From: Alphaproteobacteria bacterium UBA6149
GTDB lineage: Bacteria > Pseudomonadota > Alphaproteobacteria > Rickettsiales > UBA998
Reading direction: 5' to 3'
Length of the DNA stretch: 13,698 nt
Assembly: GCA_002423155.1 (NCBI GenBank)
Contig: DIUV01000004.1
Span: 1 to 13,698, forward strand
Positions 6,453 through 13,698 of the stretch are shown piece by piece; within the stretch, counting starts at the first letter, position 1, and every line of letters begins with the position of its first letter. A program made the translations under genes and the position numbers. The notes under the pieces were generated by a model. The model was not told the DNA's origin, made no database searches, and worked only from the letters and a program-made list of their open reading frames with translations.

Positions 6453-7499
6453 ATGAAATCTTCTGACGATATTTTGCATTTGGGTGGTTATCCGCGGGTG
6501 CGTATGCGGCGTAATCGTCAGCATTCGTGGCTGCGTAATTTAGTTGCCGAAAATCATATTAATGTCCATGACTTAGTCTGGCCTGTTTTCGTGCAAGAAG
6601 GAGAAAATTTACGTACTCCTGTAGCTTCAATGCCGAAAGTATCACGTTTTTCTATTGATGTGATGGTGGAAGAAGCGCGCCAAGCCGCCGCTTTGGGAAT
6701 TTCTGCTATTGCCCTTTTTCCCGTAGTTTCCCAAGACAAAAAAACTACTCAGGCGCAAGAAGCATGGAATCCCGATAATCTCATGTGCCGTGCGGTGCGT
6801 GCCTTAAAACAAGCCGTTCCCAATATTGGTATCATTGGCGATGTTGCGCTTGATCCTTATACCTCCCATGGTCAAGATGGTTTGGTAGAGGGTGAGCTAA
6901 TAGTAAATGATGCAACCGTAGAAGTTTTATGTAAACAAGCCCTGGCATTAGCCCATGCTGGCTGCGACATAGTAGCACCTTCGGATATGATGGATGGTCG
7001 CATTGGTGCAATTCGGGATGCTTTGGATGCGGATAATCAATCCCATGTACTAATCCTTGCCTATGCTGCTAAATATTCTTCTAGTTTTTATGGTCCCTTT
7101 CGGGATGCGGTTGGTTCGGCGAGTAATTTGGGCAAGGCAAATAAATTCACCTATCAAATGAACCCAGCGAATGGCGAGGAAGCCATCCGCGAAGTGGCGT
7201 TAGATTTAGCCGAAGGTGCCGATATGGTGATGGTAAAACCGGGAATGCCTTATTTGGATGTGCTCCGCCATGTGTCCGAACATTTCTCTATTCCCGTATT
7301 TGCCTATCAGGTAAGTGGCGAATATGCGATGATAATGGCAGCCCATGAAAATGGCTGGATTGACGGTCGGCGTGCCATGCTTGAGAGCTTATTATGCTTC
7401 AAACGGGCGGGAGCAACTGGGGTTTTTACTTATGCCGCCAAAGAAATTGCCCAATGGTTATATGATCATGCTGTAAAAAGTGCAGGATTAATGAAGTGA
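6453..7499 (+). CDS. hemB: Porphobilinogen synthase (delta-aminolevulinic acid dehydratase)
   Basis: HemB joins two molecules of 5-aminolevulinate into porphobilinogen in the cytosol, the second step of haem synthesis from aminolevulinate. The 348-residue protein is full length. The two active-site lysines are K207 in YAAKYSSSFYGPFRDA and K262 in MVMVKPGMPYLDV. Where zinc enzymes have three cysteines (CDVCLCEYTSHG-type), this one reads GDVALDPYTSHG (129-140), the aspartate/alanine version typical of magnesium-dependent alphaproteobacterial enzymes. FAYQVSGEYAMI (283-294) is the other signature. The start is by homology; no strong Shine-Dalgarno sequence is visible. Its last bases overlap the hemN start, so both are probably made from one mRNA. 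Confidence 0.97.
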   Translation: MKSSDDILHLGGYPRVRMRRNRQHSWLRNLVAENHINVHDLVWPVFVQEGENLRTPVASMPKVSRFSIDVMVEEARQAAALGISAIALFPVVSQDKKTTQAQEAWNPDNLMCRAVRALKQAVPNIGIIGDVALDPYTSHGQDGLVEGELIVNDATVEVLCKQALALAHAGCDIVAPSDMMDGRIGAIRDALDADNQSHVLILAYAAKYSSSFYGPFRDAVGSASNLGKANKFTYQMNPANGEEAIREVALDLAEGADMVMVKPGMPYLDVLRHVSEHFSIPVFAYQVSGEYAMIMAAHENGWIDGRRAMLESLLCFKRAGATGVFTYAAKEIAQWLYDHAVKSAGLMK

Positions 7500-8878
7500 G
7501 CTTAAATGACGTAACTGCCAAAGATGCAACTTTAAAAAATCTTGCCGAAGATTTAGGCAATTTTAGGGTTCCGCGTTATACTAGCTACCCATCTGCACCA
7601 CATTTTCATAAAGGCATAGATGCTGATATATACCAAAAATGGCTGCAAGAATTACCAGCAAATATAAATCTTTCCTTATATTTGCACATACCTTTTTGTG
7701 AAGAAATGTGTTATTTCTGTGGCTGTCATACTAAAATAACCAAACATTATAAGCCAATTGCTGAATATTCTAAGCAGCTTATTAAAGAAATAAAACTAGC
7801 CGCAAATAATATAAATCAGCAAGAAGTAGCCCATATTCATTTTGGTGGTGGCTCTCCCACTATGCTACACGGAGAAGATTTTTCTGATTTGATGCAAGAA
7901 ATACGCAATAATTTCATCATAAAAGCAGATGCAGAAATCGCCGTTGAGATGGATCCTCGCACCTTAGATGCTGAAAAAATTGCTCATTATGCCGCTTGCG
8001 GAGTAAATCGCGCTAGTTTAGGCGTACAGGATTTTGATGCAAAAGTTCAAACTGCCATCAATCGCATACAACCTTATGAGATGGTAAAAACATGCGTAGA
8101 TAATTTACGCAAAGTGGGCATAGATAAATTAAATATTGATTTGATTTATGGCTTGCCCTTACAAACCGAAGAAAATTTTCTACTTACTATGGAGAAAGTT
8201 TTAAGCTTAAATCCTAATAGGTTATCTCTATTTGGTTATGCGCATGTACCATGGATGAAGAAGCACCAAACTTTAATAGATGAAACAACTTTACCCAACG
8301 CCGAACAACGTTTTGCCTTATTCAATTTAGCATCAGAATTCTTTTGCACGCATGGCTATGTCGCCATCGGGCTAGATCATTTTGCGCGCGCAGATGATGA
8401 TATGAGCATAGCCGCACAAGAACAAAAATTACATCGCAATTTTCAAGGATATACTACCGATTCTGCCAATGCGTTATTAGGATTTGGAGTATCCGCCATC
8501 AGCGCCCTTCCCCAAGGTTATACACAAAATACCAGCAATGCCACAGAGTACAAACACTCAATCAGCGAGAATAATTTACCTATAATTCGTGGAATATGCT
8601 TAAGCGATGAAGATCGTCTGCGGGCAGCTATAATCGAAGAATTAATGTGCCATTTACAAGTTGACCTAGATAAAATTGCCCAGAAATTTGAACGTAAAGC
8701 AGAGCATTTTAATTATGAATTATCTGCCCTATCAAAGCTAGCGGAAAAAAATTACGTAACGCTAAATAATAATATTATTAGCATCCCCAATAATGCTCGC
8801 GTAGCCATGCGGGTAGTAGCCGCGGTTTTTGATGAATATCTAAGATTAAGCGAAGGAAAACACTCTAAGGCTATATAG
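7496..8878 (+). CDS. hemN: Oxygen-independent coproporphyrinogen III oxidase (radical SAM)
   Basis: HemN uses S-adenosylmethionine and a [4Fe-4S] cluster to convert coproporphyrinogen III to protoporphyrinogen IX without oxygen. The radical-SAM motif HIPFCEEMCYFCGCH is present, with C68, C72, C75 and the HemN-type extra C77. The N-terminal PRYTSYPSAPHF (26-37) and the later HFGGGSPT, DPRT and INIDLIYGLP-like (NIDLIYGLP) strands fit true HemN rather than HemW: the length of 460 residues, the fourth cysteine and the C-terminal winged-helix region (RLRAAIIEELMCHLQVDL) are present. The GTG start overlaps the hemB stop (GTGA); AGGA lies about 7 bases upstream. It ends 65 bp from the convergent unknown gene, with no clear terminator between them. 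Confidence 0.95.
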   Translation: MSLNDVTAKDATLKNLAEDLGNFRVPRYTSYPSAPHFHKGIDADIYQKWLQELPANINLSLYLHIPFCEEMCYFCGCHTKITKHYKPIAEYSKQLIKEIKLAANNINQQEVAHIHFGGGSPTMLHGEDFSDLMQEIRNNFIIKADAEIAVEMDPRTLDAEKIAHYAACGVNRASLGVQDFDAKVQTAINRIQPYEMVKTCVDNLRKVGIDKLNIDLIYGLPLQTEENFLLTMEKVLSLNPNRLSLFGYAHVPWMKKHQTLIDETTLPNAEQRFALFNLASEFFCTHGYVAIGLDHFARADDDMSIAAQEQKLHRNFQGYTTDSANALLGFGVSAISALPQGYTQNTSNATEYKHSISENNLPIIRGICLSDEDRLRAAIIEELMCHLQVDLDKIAQKFERKAEHFNYELSALSKLAEKNYVTLNNNIISIPNNARVAMRVVAAVFDEYLRLSEGKHSKAI

Positions 8879-8943
8879 AAATACTGACTATACAATCAGA
8901 TTTATGCAATAAAACTATCCGCATAGTAAAAACACCAAAATAT

Positions 8944-9333
8944 TTAATCCGCGGCTTCTTGAAAACTAGGTAAATGTATATAGTAAGGGCTTCCAGCAAC
9001 TCCATTACCTTTTATTTCATTAATAACTCCAGATTCTTTTAATATCATAAATAAAAACGTACAGTTACATGAATGCCCTGATTTACTTGAATCAAAAACT
9101 CTTGGAGCAAATTTTCTTAAATCAATAGAAGATACATCTTGATTTTCAAAATTAGACCAAACATCATATATAGAATTAAATTTTAAAGTGATTGTAGAAT
9201 TCCCCCTTTTATATTTTATTCCGTCGGAAGAATATACTTCAATTTTTGATGTCCCTTTACCAAGATTTGCTAGAATCGTACCAACAGGTATTTTATTTTT
9301 AAAAAAATCTTTTATTGTTAAATCGTTTAGCAT
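8944..9333 (-). CDS. Unrecognised 129-residue protein with an HxCxC motif
   Basis: I do not recognise this gene with confidence. It is a soluble-looking protein with no signal peptide or membrane helix. Residues 15-50 (IPVGTILANLGKGTSKIEVY, then a strand-rich RGNSTITLKF) look like a small beta domain. Residues 67-80 (VSSIDLRKFAPRVF) are followed by GHSCNCTFLFMILKESGVI with H87, C89 and C91, a possible metal or redox site, then GNGVAGSPYYIHL, which could form a helix-strand-wing ending like a winged helix. The codon use looks AT-rich and the ATG has AGAGAG about 9 bases upstream. It is isolated between the convergent hemN and the 9434-9666 repeat element near two tRNA genes, a position consistent with an acquired gene or with the remaining end of a larger protein. 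It is long enough and ordered enough to be real coding sequence. Confidence 0.6.
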   Translation of the reverse strand: MLNDLTIKDFFKNKIPVGTILANLGKGTSKIEVYSSDGIKYKRGNSTITLKFNSIYDVWSNFENQDVSSIDLRKFAPRVFDSSKSGHSCNCTFLFMILKESGVINEIKGNGVAGSPYYIHLPSFQEAAD

Positions 9334-9433
9334 ATACGTTTTCTCTCTCTAAAGTATGAAGCTTACTTAGTTGTTTGAAATAAATTCGCAAATCTCTGGG
9401 CTTATTTTTAAATTTATCAATAATATTTTTCAA

Positions 9434-9666
9434 CCCTACACGACAGCACTATTAACAACCACCATCACATTGAATAAAAATGATTTTTTGCAAAAACCAT
9501 CCGTTGTCATACCGCCGCAGGGCGGTATCCATGCCAAACCATTGGCTTAACAGCTAATTGATAGACATGGATACCGCTCTTCAGCGGTATGACAACGGAT
9601 AGCTTGTCCATATAACTTACTGTTATATCATGGAAATTATGTTGTTAATAATACTGTCGTGTAGAG
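9434..9666. repeat. Complete nested palindromic element (233 bp), MITE-like
   Basis: The terminal inverted arms are 9434-9459 and 9641-9666, 23 of 26 matching (CTACACGACAG central). They enclose the core palindrome at 9499-9600 and a small perfect hairpin, ATATAAC/GTTATAT, at 9610-9628. It shares its right arm with the fragment at 67-91. It holds no ORF, so any movement would need a transposase supplied elsewhere. This element explains half of the gene-free stretch 9334-9799. The remaining parts, 9334-9433 and 9667-9799, are AT-rich; apart from a weak imperfect hairpin near 9678-9715 I see nothing in them. Confidence 0.75.
9499..9600. repeat. Core palindrome made of two head-to-head short hairpin repeats
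   Basis: Arms of 35 bases (9499-9533 and 9566-9600) match at 32 positions when inverted. Each arm itself contains a perfect 8-bp hairpin: ATACCGCC-GCAG-GGCGGTAT (9509-9528) and ATACCGCT-CTTC-AGCGGTAT (9571-9590). The innermost pair is C-G in one and T-A in the other, so pairing is kept although the sequence changed. The repeat is of the GTCATACCGC...GCGGTATCCATG kind. Confidence 0.85.
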
Positions 9667-9799
9667 TGATATTTTTCTTAAATTATTAAGATAAAAGCCT
9701 TATTTTATAGTCTTAAATTATCTAAATGTGTATATTTATAATTGGTGTCTTACGATCGACTAATAACATTTAACAATTGATATATAGCATAAATATAAA

Positions 9800-9874
9800 T
9801 GGTGCCGCTTGCATGAATCGAACATGCGACCCCGTCATTACCAATGACGTGCTCTACCCCTGAGCTAAAGCGGC
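9800..9874 (-). tRNA. tRNA-Thr (anticodon GGT)
   Basis: On the minus strand the 75-nt gene starts GCCGCTT and ends AAGCGGC-A-CCA, so the acceptor stem pairs fully and CCA is encoded. The D arm is GCTC...GAGC, the anticodon stem CGTCA/TGACG with loop TTGGTAA (anticodon GGT), and the T arm GCATG-TTCGATT-CATGC. No clear intrinsic terminator follows. A possible promoter (TTGCAG, 16 bases, TATTAA) lies upstream but is weak. Confidence 0.95.
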
Positions 9875-10009
9875 TTACTTTGAATTTTCAATTAAAAACA
9901 ATTATTATTAATAGCTTGTTTTCAAGGTGCTGCAATCTGCCACAATCAAGTTTCTTTGACAAGAATTCTTTTCATAAATATGGCATTTAAAAAATTTACA
10001 TCAGAAAAT

Positions 10010-10042
10010 AAAAAAGCTCACCATTGAAAAACAATGGTGAGC
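10010..10042 (-). terminator. Intrinsic terminator whose stem includes the tRNA-Lys 3' end
   Basis: The minus strand reads GCTCACCATTG, a five-T loop, CAATGGTGAGC, then six T: a perfect 11-bp stem and a U tract. The 5' arm (10042-10032) contains the last eight nucleotides of the tRNA-Lys gene (GCTC, the discriminator A and CCA). Confidence 0.9.
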
Positions 10043-10110
10043 CCGACTGGATTCGAACCAGTGACCCTCTGATTAAAAGTCAGATGCTCTACCGACTGAG
10101 CTACGGGCTC
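10035..10110 (-). tRNA. tRNA-Lys (anticodon TTT)
   Basis: This 76-nt gene begins GAGCCCG and ends CGGGCTC-A-CCA, with CCA encoded. The D arm is GCTCAGTCGGTAGAGC, the anticodon stem TCTGA/TCAGA with loop CTTTTAA (anticodon TTT), and the T arm ACTGG-TTCGAAT-CCAGT. All four stems pair without mismatch. Its 3' end is shared with the terminator hairpin at 10010-10042. It lies 160 bp upstream of tRNA-Thr on the same strand, but the terminator between them suggests separate transcripts. Confidence 0.97.
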
Positions 10111-10145
10111 CCGATAATATTGGCGACTTAGCCACGGGAGGTGAA

Positions 10146-10173
10146 ACAATAGGTATTTAGCTTTTAATGTCAA
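10146..10173 (-). promoter_or_regulatory. Promoter of tRNA-Lys
   Basis: Read on the minus strand, a perfect TTGACA (10173-10168), 16 bases, then TATTGT (10151-10146), followed by a C-rich stretch of the kind found after stable-RNA promoters. The tRNA begins 35 bases after the -10 box. Confidence 0.55.
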
Positions 10174-10189
10174 CTATATTTTTTATAAT
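10162..10189 (+). promoter_or_regulatory. Weak candidate promoter of thrB-rnhA
   Basis: A perfect TATAAT (10184-10189) lies 42 bp before the thrB ATG; the matching -35 box is poor (TTTTAA at 10162-10167, 16-base spacing). It overlaps the tRNA-Lys promoter on the other strand, so the two could interfere. Confidence 0.3.
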
Positions 10190-10231
10190 TTTCTGCATGA
10201 CAATATTATTATCATCACCTACAAAGCAAGC

Positions 10232-11176
10232 ATGGCTGTCTATACGCGCATTTCCCCCTCTGATATTGACCTGATTGCACAGAAATATGCACTTGGGCAA
10301 GTGGAGTTGGTGAGCGAAATTTCTGAAGGGGTGGAAAACAGCAATTTTTGTTTTTCCTTCCACCGCCCCAATAATCAGCCACTAAAAACCATTTTTACCA
10401 TCTTTGAAAAACGTGTGGCAACGGCAGATTTACCCTTTTACATGCATCTCATGGGGCATTTAGCGGCAAAGAACATCGCCTGCCCTAAGCCATATCTAGC
10501 AGAAGGTGAATATCTAATTGAGTTACATAATAAATCCGCCGCCATGGTGAGTTTTCTCTCCGGCAAAAGCGTTACCGAGGCTAATATAGACCAATTAGAG
10601 GATTTAGGTCGCTTCGTCGCAAGTATGCACCTCGCCACCCAAGATTTCCCTGAAACCATGGAAAACAAGCTTTCGCTAGCTGGCTGGCAAATATTGGCAA
10701 ATAAAATTTCTGCTCGCGTCGATGAAATTTATCCGAATTTATCCACCCTAATCGCCAATGAAATAAGTTATTTACAACAAAACTGGCCAAACAACCTTCC
10801 GCAAGGAATAATCCACGCAGATATTTTCCCCGATAATGTCTTTTTTGCAGGCGACCAAACTTGCGGGATTATTGACTTTTACTTCGCCTGCCAAGACTTC
10901 CTCGCTTATGAAGTTGCTATAATCATAAACGCTTGGTGCTTTGACGACGCACAATTAAACCTCGCCAAAAAATCCGCTTTTCTAACGGGCTACCAAGCCA
11001 TCCGCCCTTTAACCACAGCCGAACAAACCGCCCTACCCGTCTTACTACGCGGAGCGGCTTTGCGTTTTTTACTAACCCGCAGCCATGATTTGTTGTTTGG
11101 CGACAAGACTGCCTTAGTAACTCCCAAAAATCCGCTTGAATATATCAACAAATTAAAATTTTATCAAAATCCATGA
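10232..11176 (+). CDS. thrB: Homoserine kinase, APH-fold type
   Basis: ThrB phosphorylates L-homoserine with ATP, the step before threonine synthase. This is the aminoglycoside-phosphotransferase-fold form common in alphaproteobacteria and Pseudomonas, unrelated to the GHMP-kinase ThrB of E. coli. Of 314 residues, the N-terminus MAVYTRIS and [19 protein letters not shown] (21-39) match the family start. The catalytic loop is [14 protein letters not shown] (192-205, with D197 and N202) and the metal-binding GIIDFYFAC (212-220) has D215. The length is typical. The Shine-Dalgarno sequence is weak; the start is chosen by homology. The stop overlaps the rnhA start (ATGA). This thrB-rnhA pairing is familiar from alphaproteobacterial chromosomes. 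Confidence 0.93.
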   Translation: MAVYTRISPSDIDLIAQKYALGQVELVSEISEGVENSNFCFSFHRPNNQPLKTIFTIFEKRVATADLPFYMHLMGHLAAKNIACPKPYLAEGEYLIELHNKSAAMVSFLSGKSVTEANIDQLEDLGRFVASMHLATQDFPETMENKLSLAGWQILANKISARVDEIYPNLSTLIANEISYLQQNWPNNLPQGIIHADIFPDNVFFAGDQTCGIIDFYFACQDFLAYEVAIIINAWCFDDAQLNLAKKSAFLTGYQAIRPLTTAEQTALPVLLRGAALRFLLTRSHDLLFGDKTALVTPKNPLEYINKLKFYQNP

Positions 11177-11619
11177 AAAAAATCGTTATTTATACTGACG
11201 GCGCCTGCTCAGGAAATCCCGGTCCAGGTGGCTGGGGCGCAGTGCTCATCCATAACCACCACGAAAAAGACCTTTATGGCGGAGAGCCCGACACTACTAA
11301 TAATCGCATGGAAATGCTGGCGGCCATCCGCGCGCTGGAAGCCTTAAAAGACCCTTGCGAAGTGGCAATCTATACCGATAGTAATTATCTCCGCCAAGGC
11401 ATCACCCAATGGATTTTCAGTTGGCAAAAAAATGGCTGGAAAACCGCCGACAAAAAACCCGTAAAAAACGCTGATTTATGGCAGGAATTACTAAAGATTC
11501 AGCCCAAGCATAAAATAGAATGGCACTGGGTAAAAGGTCACGCAGGAGATCCCATGAACGAACGCGCCGATGCATTAGCCAGAAAAGGCGTGGACGAGTT
11601 TGGACGCAAAAAACCTTAA
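11173..11619 (+). CDS. rnhA: Ribonuclease HI
   Basis: RNase HI cuts the RNA strand of RNA/DNA hybrids and so removes R-loops and primer remnants. The 148-residue protein is complete. The catalytic set is D9 ([16 protein letters not shown]), E47 (NNRMEML), D69 ([11 protein letters not shown]), H123 (WVKGHAG) and D133 (NERADALAR), numbered one less than in E. coli. The basic handle region is present ([20 protein letters not shown], 84-103). It is translated from an ATG that overlaps the thrB stop by 4 bp. No U-tract terminator follows before dnaK. Confidence 0.98.
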   Translation: MKKIVIYTDGACSGNPGPGGWGAVLIHNHHEKDLYGGEPDTTNNRMEMLAAIRALEALKDPCEVAIYTDSNYLRQGITQWIFSWQKNGWKTADKKPVKNADLWQELLKIQPKHKIEWHWVKGHAGDPMNERADALARKGVDEFGRKKP

Positions 11620-11636
11620 AAAAACCACTCCAGACT

Positions 11637-11665
11637 CTTGCAATCTAAAAAACCATGCCCATATA
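11637..11665 (+). promoter_or_regulatory. Heat-shock (sigma-32/RpoH-type) promoter of dnaK
   Basis: CTTGCA (11637-11642), 17 bases, CATATA (11660-11665), with CCCATATA around the -10, fits the RpoH pattern CTTG...CCCAT-T. The -10 is inside a 6-bp hairpin, CATGCC...GGCATG (11654-11673). Transcription would start about 50 bases before dnaK. Confidence 0.6.
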
Positions 11666-11723
11666 TAGGCATGAACAGCAAAAAAACATGCTGTAAAAAA
11701 ACATAATAAATTAGGAGAATAAC

Positions 11724-13634
11724 ATGGCAAAAGTAATTGGTATTGACTTAGGAACCACCAACTCATGTATCGCAATTATGGAGGGCAAAGAAGTCCGCGT
11801 GATTGAAAATGCCGAAGGTGCACGTACCACTCCCTCTATCGTAGCCTTCACCAAAGATGGCGAGCGTTTAGTCGGTCACCCAGCAAAACGCCAAGCGGTG
11901 ACTAACCCAGAAAACACTCTTTTCGCTATCAAACGCCTAATTGGTCGGGGATATGACGATAAAACTACCCAAAAAGACATCAACCAAGTGCCGTATAAAA
12001 TCGTTAAAGCAGATGGTGGCGCCGCATGGGTAGAAGCAGACGGACAAAAATACTCCCCCAGCCAAATCAGCGCATTCATTTTACAAAAAATGAAAGAAAC
12101 CGCAGAAAGTTTCTTAGGCGAAACCGTAACCCAAGCAGTAATCACGGTTCCAGCTTATTTCAACGATGCACAACGCCAAGCCACCAAAGACGCTGGTAAA
12201 ATCGCCGGCTTAGAAGTTCTGCGTATTATCAACGAACCAACTGCCGCTGCTTTAGCTTATGGTTTGGATAAAAACGAAAGCAAAACCATTGCCGTTTATG
12301 ACTTAGGCGGCGGTACTTTTGACGTTTCTATTCTAGAATTGGGCGATGGCGTATTCGAAGTAAAAGCCACTAACGGGGATACTTTCCTCGGTGGGGAAGA
12401 TTTTGATATGCGCATCATTGATTTCCTTGCTGATGAGTTCAAAAAAGAACAAGGAATAGACATACGCAGCGACAAATTAGCCCTACAACGCTTAAAAGAA
12501 GCCGCCGAAAAAGCGAAAATTGAGCTTTCCAGCGCTATGCAAACTGATGTTAACTTACCGTTCATCACCGCGGATGCTAATGGCCCCAAACATCTAAACG
12601 TAAAACTAACCCGGGCGAAATTTGAATCTTTAGTAGAAGATTTAATTTTACGCACGATTGACCCTTGCAAAAACGCCCTTAAAGATGCTGGCTTGAAAAA
12701 AGAAGATATTCAAGAAGTTATCCTCGTGGGTGGTATGACCCGTATGCCGAAAGTAAACGATGTAGTACGCGAGTTCTTCGGTCGCGAGCCGCATAAAGGC
12801 GTAAACCCGGATGAAGTAGTAGCAATGGGTGCGGCTATTCAAGCTGGTGTATTACAAGGCGACGTACGTGACGTATTATTACTAGACGTAACCCCGCTTT
12901 CTTTAGGTATCGAAACTTTGGGCGGCGTATTTACGCGTCTGATTGACCGTAATACCACGATTCCTACCAAGAAAAGCCAAGTATTTTCTACTGCCGATGA
13001 TAACCAAACCGCCGTTAATATCCGCGTGTTCCAAGGTGAGCGTGAAATTGCGGCGGATAATAAAATCCTCGGACAATTTGACTTAGTGGGAATTTTGCCT
13101 GCTCCACGCGGCATGCCGCAAGTGGAAGTTACTTTTGACATTGACGCCAACGGTATAGTAAACGTTTCCGCAAAAGACAAAGCGACTAATAAAGAACAAC
13201 AAATCCGCATTCAAGCCTCAGGTGGTTTGTCAGATGCCGACATTGAAAAAATGGTACGTGATGCCGAAGCCAATGCCGCCGAAGACAAAAAACGCAAAGA
13301 CATGATTGAAGTGAAAAACCGTGCGGAAACCCTAATTCACGAAGCAGAAAAAAACCTGCGTGAACATGGCGAAACCGTAAAAGGCGAAGACAAAAATCAG
13401 GTAGAAAAAGACATCGACGCGCTAAAAACTGCCCTAACCAGCAACGAAAAAGAGCAAATCGAAGAAAAAACCCAAAGCCTGACCCAATCTTTAATGAAAA
13501 TTGGCGAAGACATCTACCGCGCTCAACAAGCCAAAGAAGGTGCAGAAGGTGGAGAAACCGCTTCTCACACTCACGCGGCAGAAGATGGCGTAGTGGACGC
13601 CGATTACGAAGAAGTTAAAGAAAATAAGGCATAA
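11724..13634 (+). CDS. dnaK: Molecular chaperone DnaK (Hsp70)
   Basis: DnaK is the cytosolic ATP-driven chaperone that works with DnaJ and GrpE. The 636-residue protein is complete. The nucleotide-binding domain shows [13 protein letters not shown] (6-18), K70, E171, [10 protein letters not shown] (193-202; T198 matches the autophosphorylation site) and [14 protein letters not shown] (331-344). The interdomain linker is [12 protein letters not shown] (384-395), followed by the substrate-binding domain, the helical lid and a C-terminus [15 protein letters not shown] with the EEV-type tail. AGGAG at 11713-11717 is a good ribosome binding site. An RpoH-type promoter precedes it. dnaJ often follows dnaK, but the 64 bases left in the window contain only a palindromic repeat arm, so dnaJ is not immediately adjacent. 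Confidence 0.99.
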   Translation: MAKVIGIDLGTTNSCIAIMEGKEVRVIENAEGARTTPSIVAFTKDGERLVGHPAKRQAVTNPENTLFAIKRLIGRGYDDKTTQKDINQVPYKIVKADGGAAWVEADGQKYSPSQISAFILQKMKETAESFLGETVTQAVITVPAYFNDAQRQATKDAGKIAGLEVLRIINEPTAAALAYGLDKNESKTIAVYDLGGGTFDVSILELGDGVFEVKATNGDTFLGGEDFDMRIIDFLADEFKKEQGIDIRSDKLALQRLKEAAEKAKIELSSAMQTDVNLPFITADANGPKHLNVKLTRAKFESLVEDLILRTIDPCKNALKDAGLKKEDIQEVILVGGMTRMPKVNDVVREFFGREPHKGVNPDEVVAMGAAIQAGVLQGDVRDVLLLDVTPLSLGIETLGGVFTRLIDRNTTIPTKKSQVFSTADDNQTAVNIRVFQGEREIAADNKILGQFDLVGILPAPRGMPQVEVTFDIDANGIVNVSAKDKATNKEQQIRIQASGGLSDADIEKMVRDAEANAAEDKKRKDMIEVKNRAETLIHEAEKNLREHGETVKGEDKNQVEKDIDALKTALTSNEKEQIEEKTQSLTQSLMKIGEDIYRAQQAKEGAEGGETASHTHAAEDGVVDADYEEVKENKA

Positions 13635-13676
13635 AAAATTCTTTTTAGAAAGTTAACTATATAAAAGAACCAAACT

Positions 13677-13698
13677 ATCCATCGTCATCCCCGCCTTG
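13677..13698. repeat. Left arm of a GTCATCCC-type palindromic repeat, cut by the window edge
   Basis: ATCCATCGTCATCCCCGCC resembles the left arm of the hairpin at 6307-6370 (CTCCGTCGTCATCCCCGC). The matching right arm would lie beyond the window. It starts 42 bp after the dnaK stop; no outer arm of the CACNCTACNCGAYA kind is visible in between. Confidence 0.6.

Noticed and set aside
8879..8943. Bidirectional terminator between hemN and the unknown gene
   Set aside because: Only a 5-bp stem (TATGC/GCATA) with a large loop is present and no T tract fits either gene end.
11654..11673. Hairpin after rnhA as an intrinsic terminator
   Set aside because: The 6-bp stem is followed by mixed sequence with A runs, not a T tract, and it overlaps the dnaK promoter -10.
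11674..11704. ACAGC...GCTGT hairpin before dnaK
   Set aside because: It has a short stem and a ten-base A-rich loop, and is followed by A rather than T on the plus strand; the minus strand gives no supported gene end here.
12839..13210. 123-codon open frame opposite dnaK
   Set aside because: It is antisense to conserved dnaK sequence; long antisense frames are expected from its codon pattern.
1..13698. CRISPR array
   Set aside because: Repeats found are inverted and nested, or a three-copy 12-bp coding repeat; there are no regularly spaced direct repeats with spacers.

Overview
The window looks like chromosomal DNA of an AT-rich alphaproteobacterium. Supporting signs are the homoserine kinase (thrB)-rnhA pair with a 4-bp overlap, a DUF2125-type membrane-anchored protein, a porphobilinogen synthase of the alphaproteobacterial type that lacks the zinc cysteines, and a TIGR00282 phosphoesterase with an alphaproteobacterial-looking C-terminal half. 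I cannot name a genus from the sequence alone.

Layout. (i) 1-145 is the right half of a palindromic repeat element that is cut by the window edge. (ii) 145-3113, minus strand, is a tight operon read as nadA, then a DUF2125-like gene, then a decayed nhaA antiporter gene, then a ymdB/TIGR00282 phosphoesterase; the last three overlap by 8 and 4 bp. (iii) 3281-6247, plus strand, holds three TadE/TadF/TadG-like pilus-associated genes without the rest of a tad locus. (iv) 6261-6397 is a complete nested palindromic element. (v) 6453-8878, plus strand, is hemB-hemN with a 4-bp overlap (two steps of haem synthesis). (vi) 8944-9333, minus strand, is a lone 129-residue protein I do not recognise, followed by a 233-bp nested palindromic element (9434-9666). 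(vii) tRNA-Thr(GGT) and tRNA-Lys(TTT) lie on the minus strand; a terminator hairpin reuses the tRNA-Lys 3' end. (viii) 10232-13634, plus strand, is thrB-rnhA and then dnaK behind a heat-shock-type promoter. (ix) The last 22 bases are the left arm of another palindromic repeat.

Most genes are housekeeping: NAD synthesis, haem synthesis, threonine synthesis, RNA/DNA hybrid removal and protein folding. The more unusual material is the nhaA remnant with two large internal deletions, an eight-G tract in tadE where a one-base slip in either direction stops translation almost at once, the family of nested palindromic elements at gene 3' sides (with arm differences that all pair as G.U in the same transcribed strand), the tRNA-Lys/terminator overlap, and the unrecognised HxCxC protein. 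I see no CRISPR array, no transposase, no toxin-antitoxin pair and no clear defence system.
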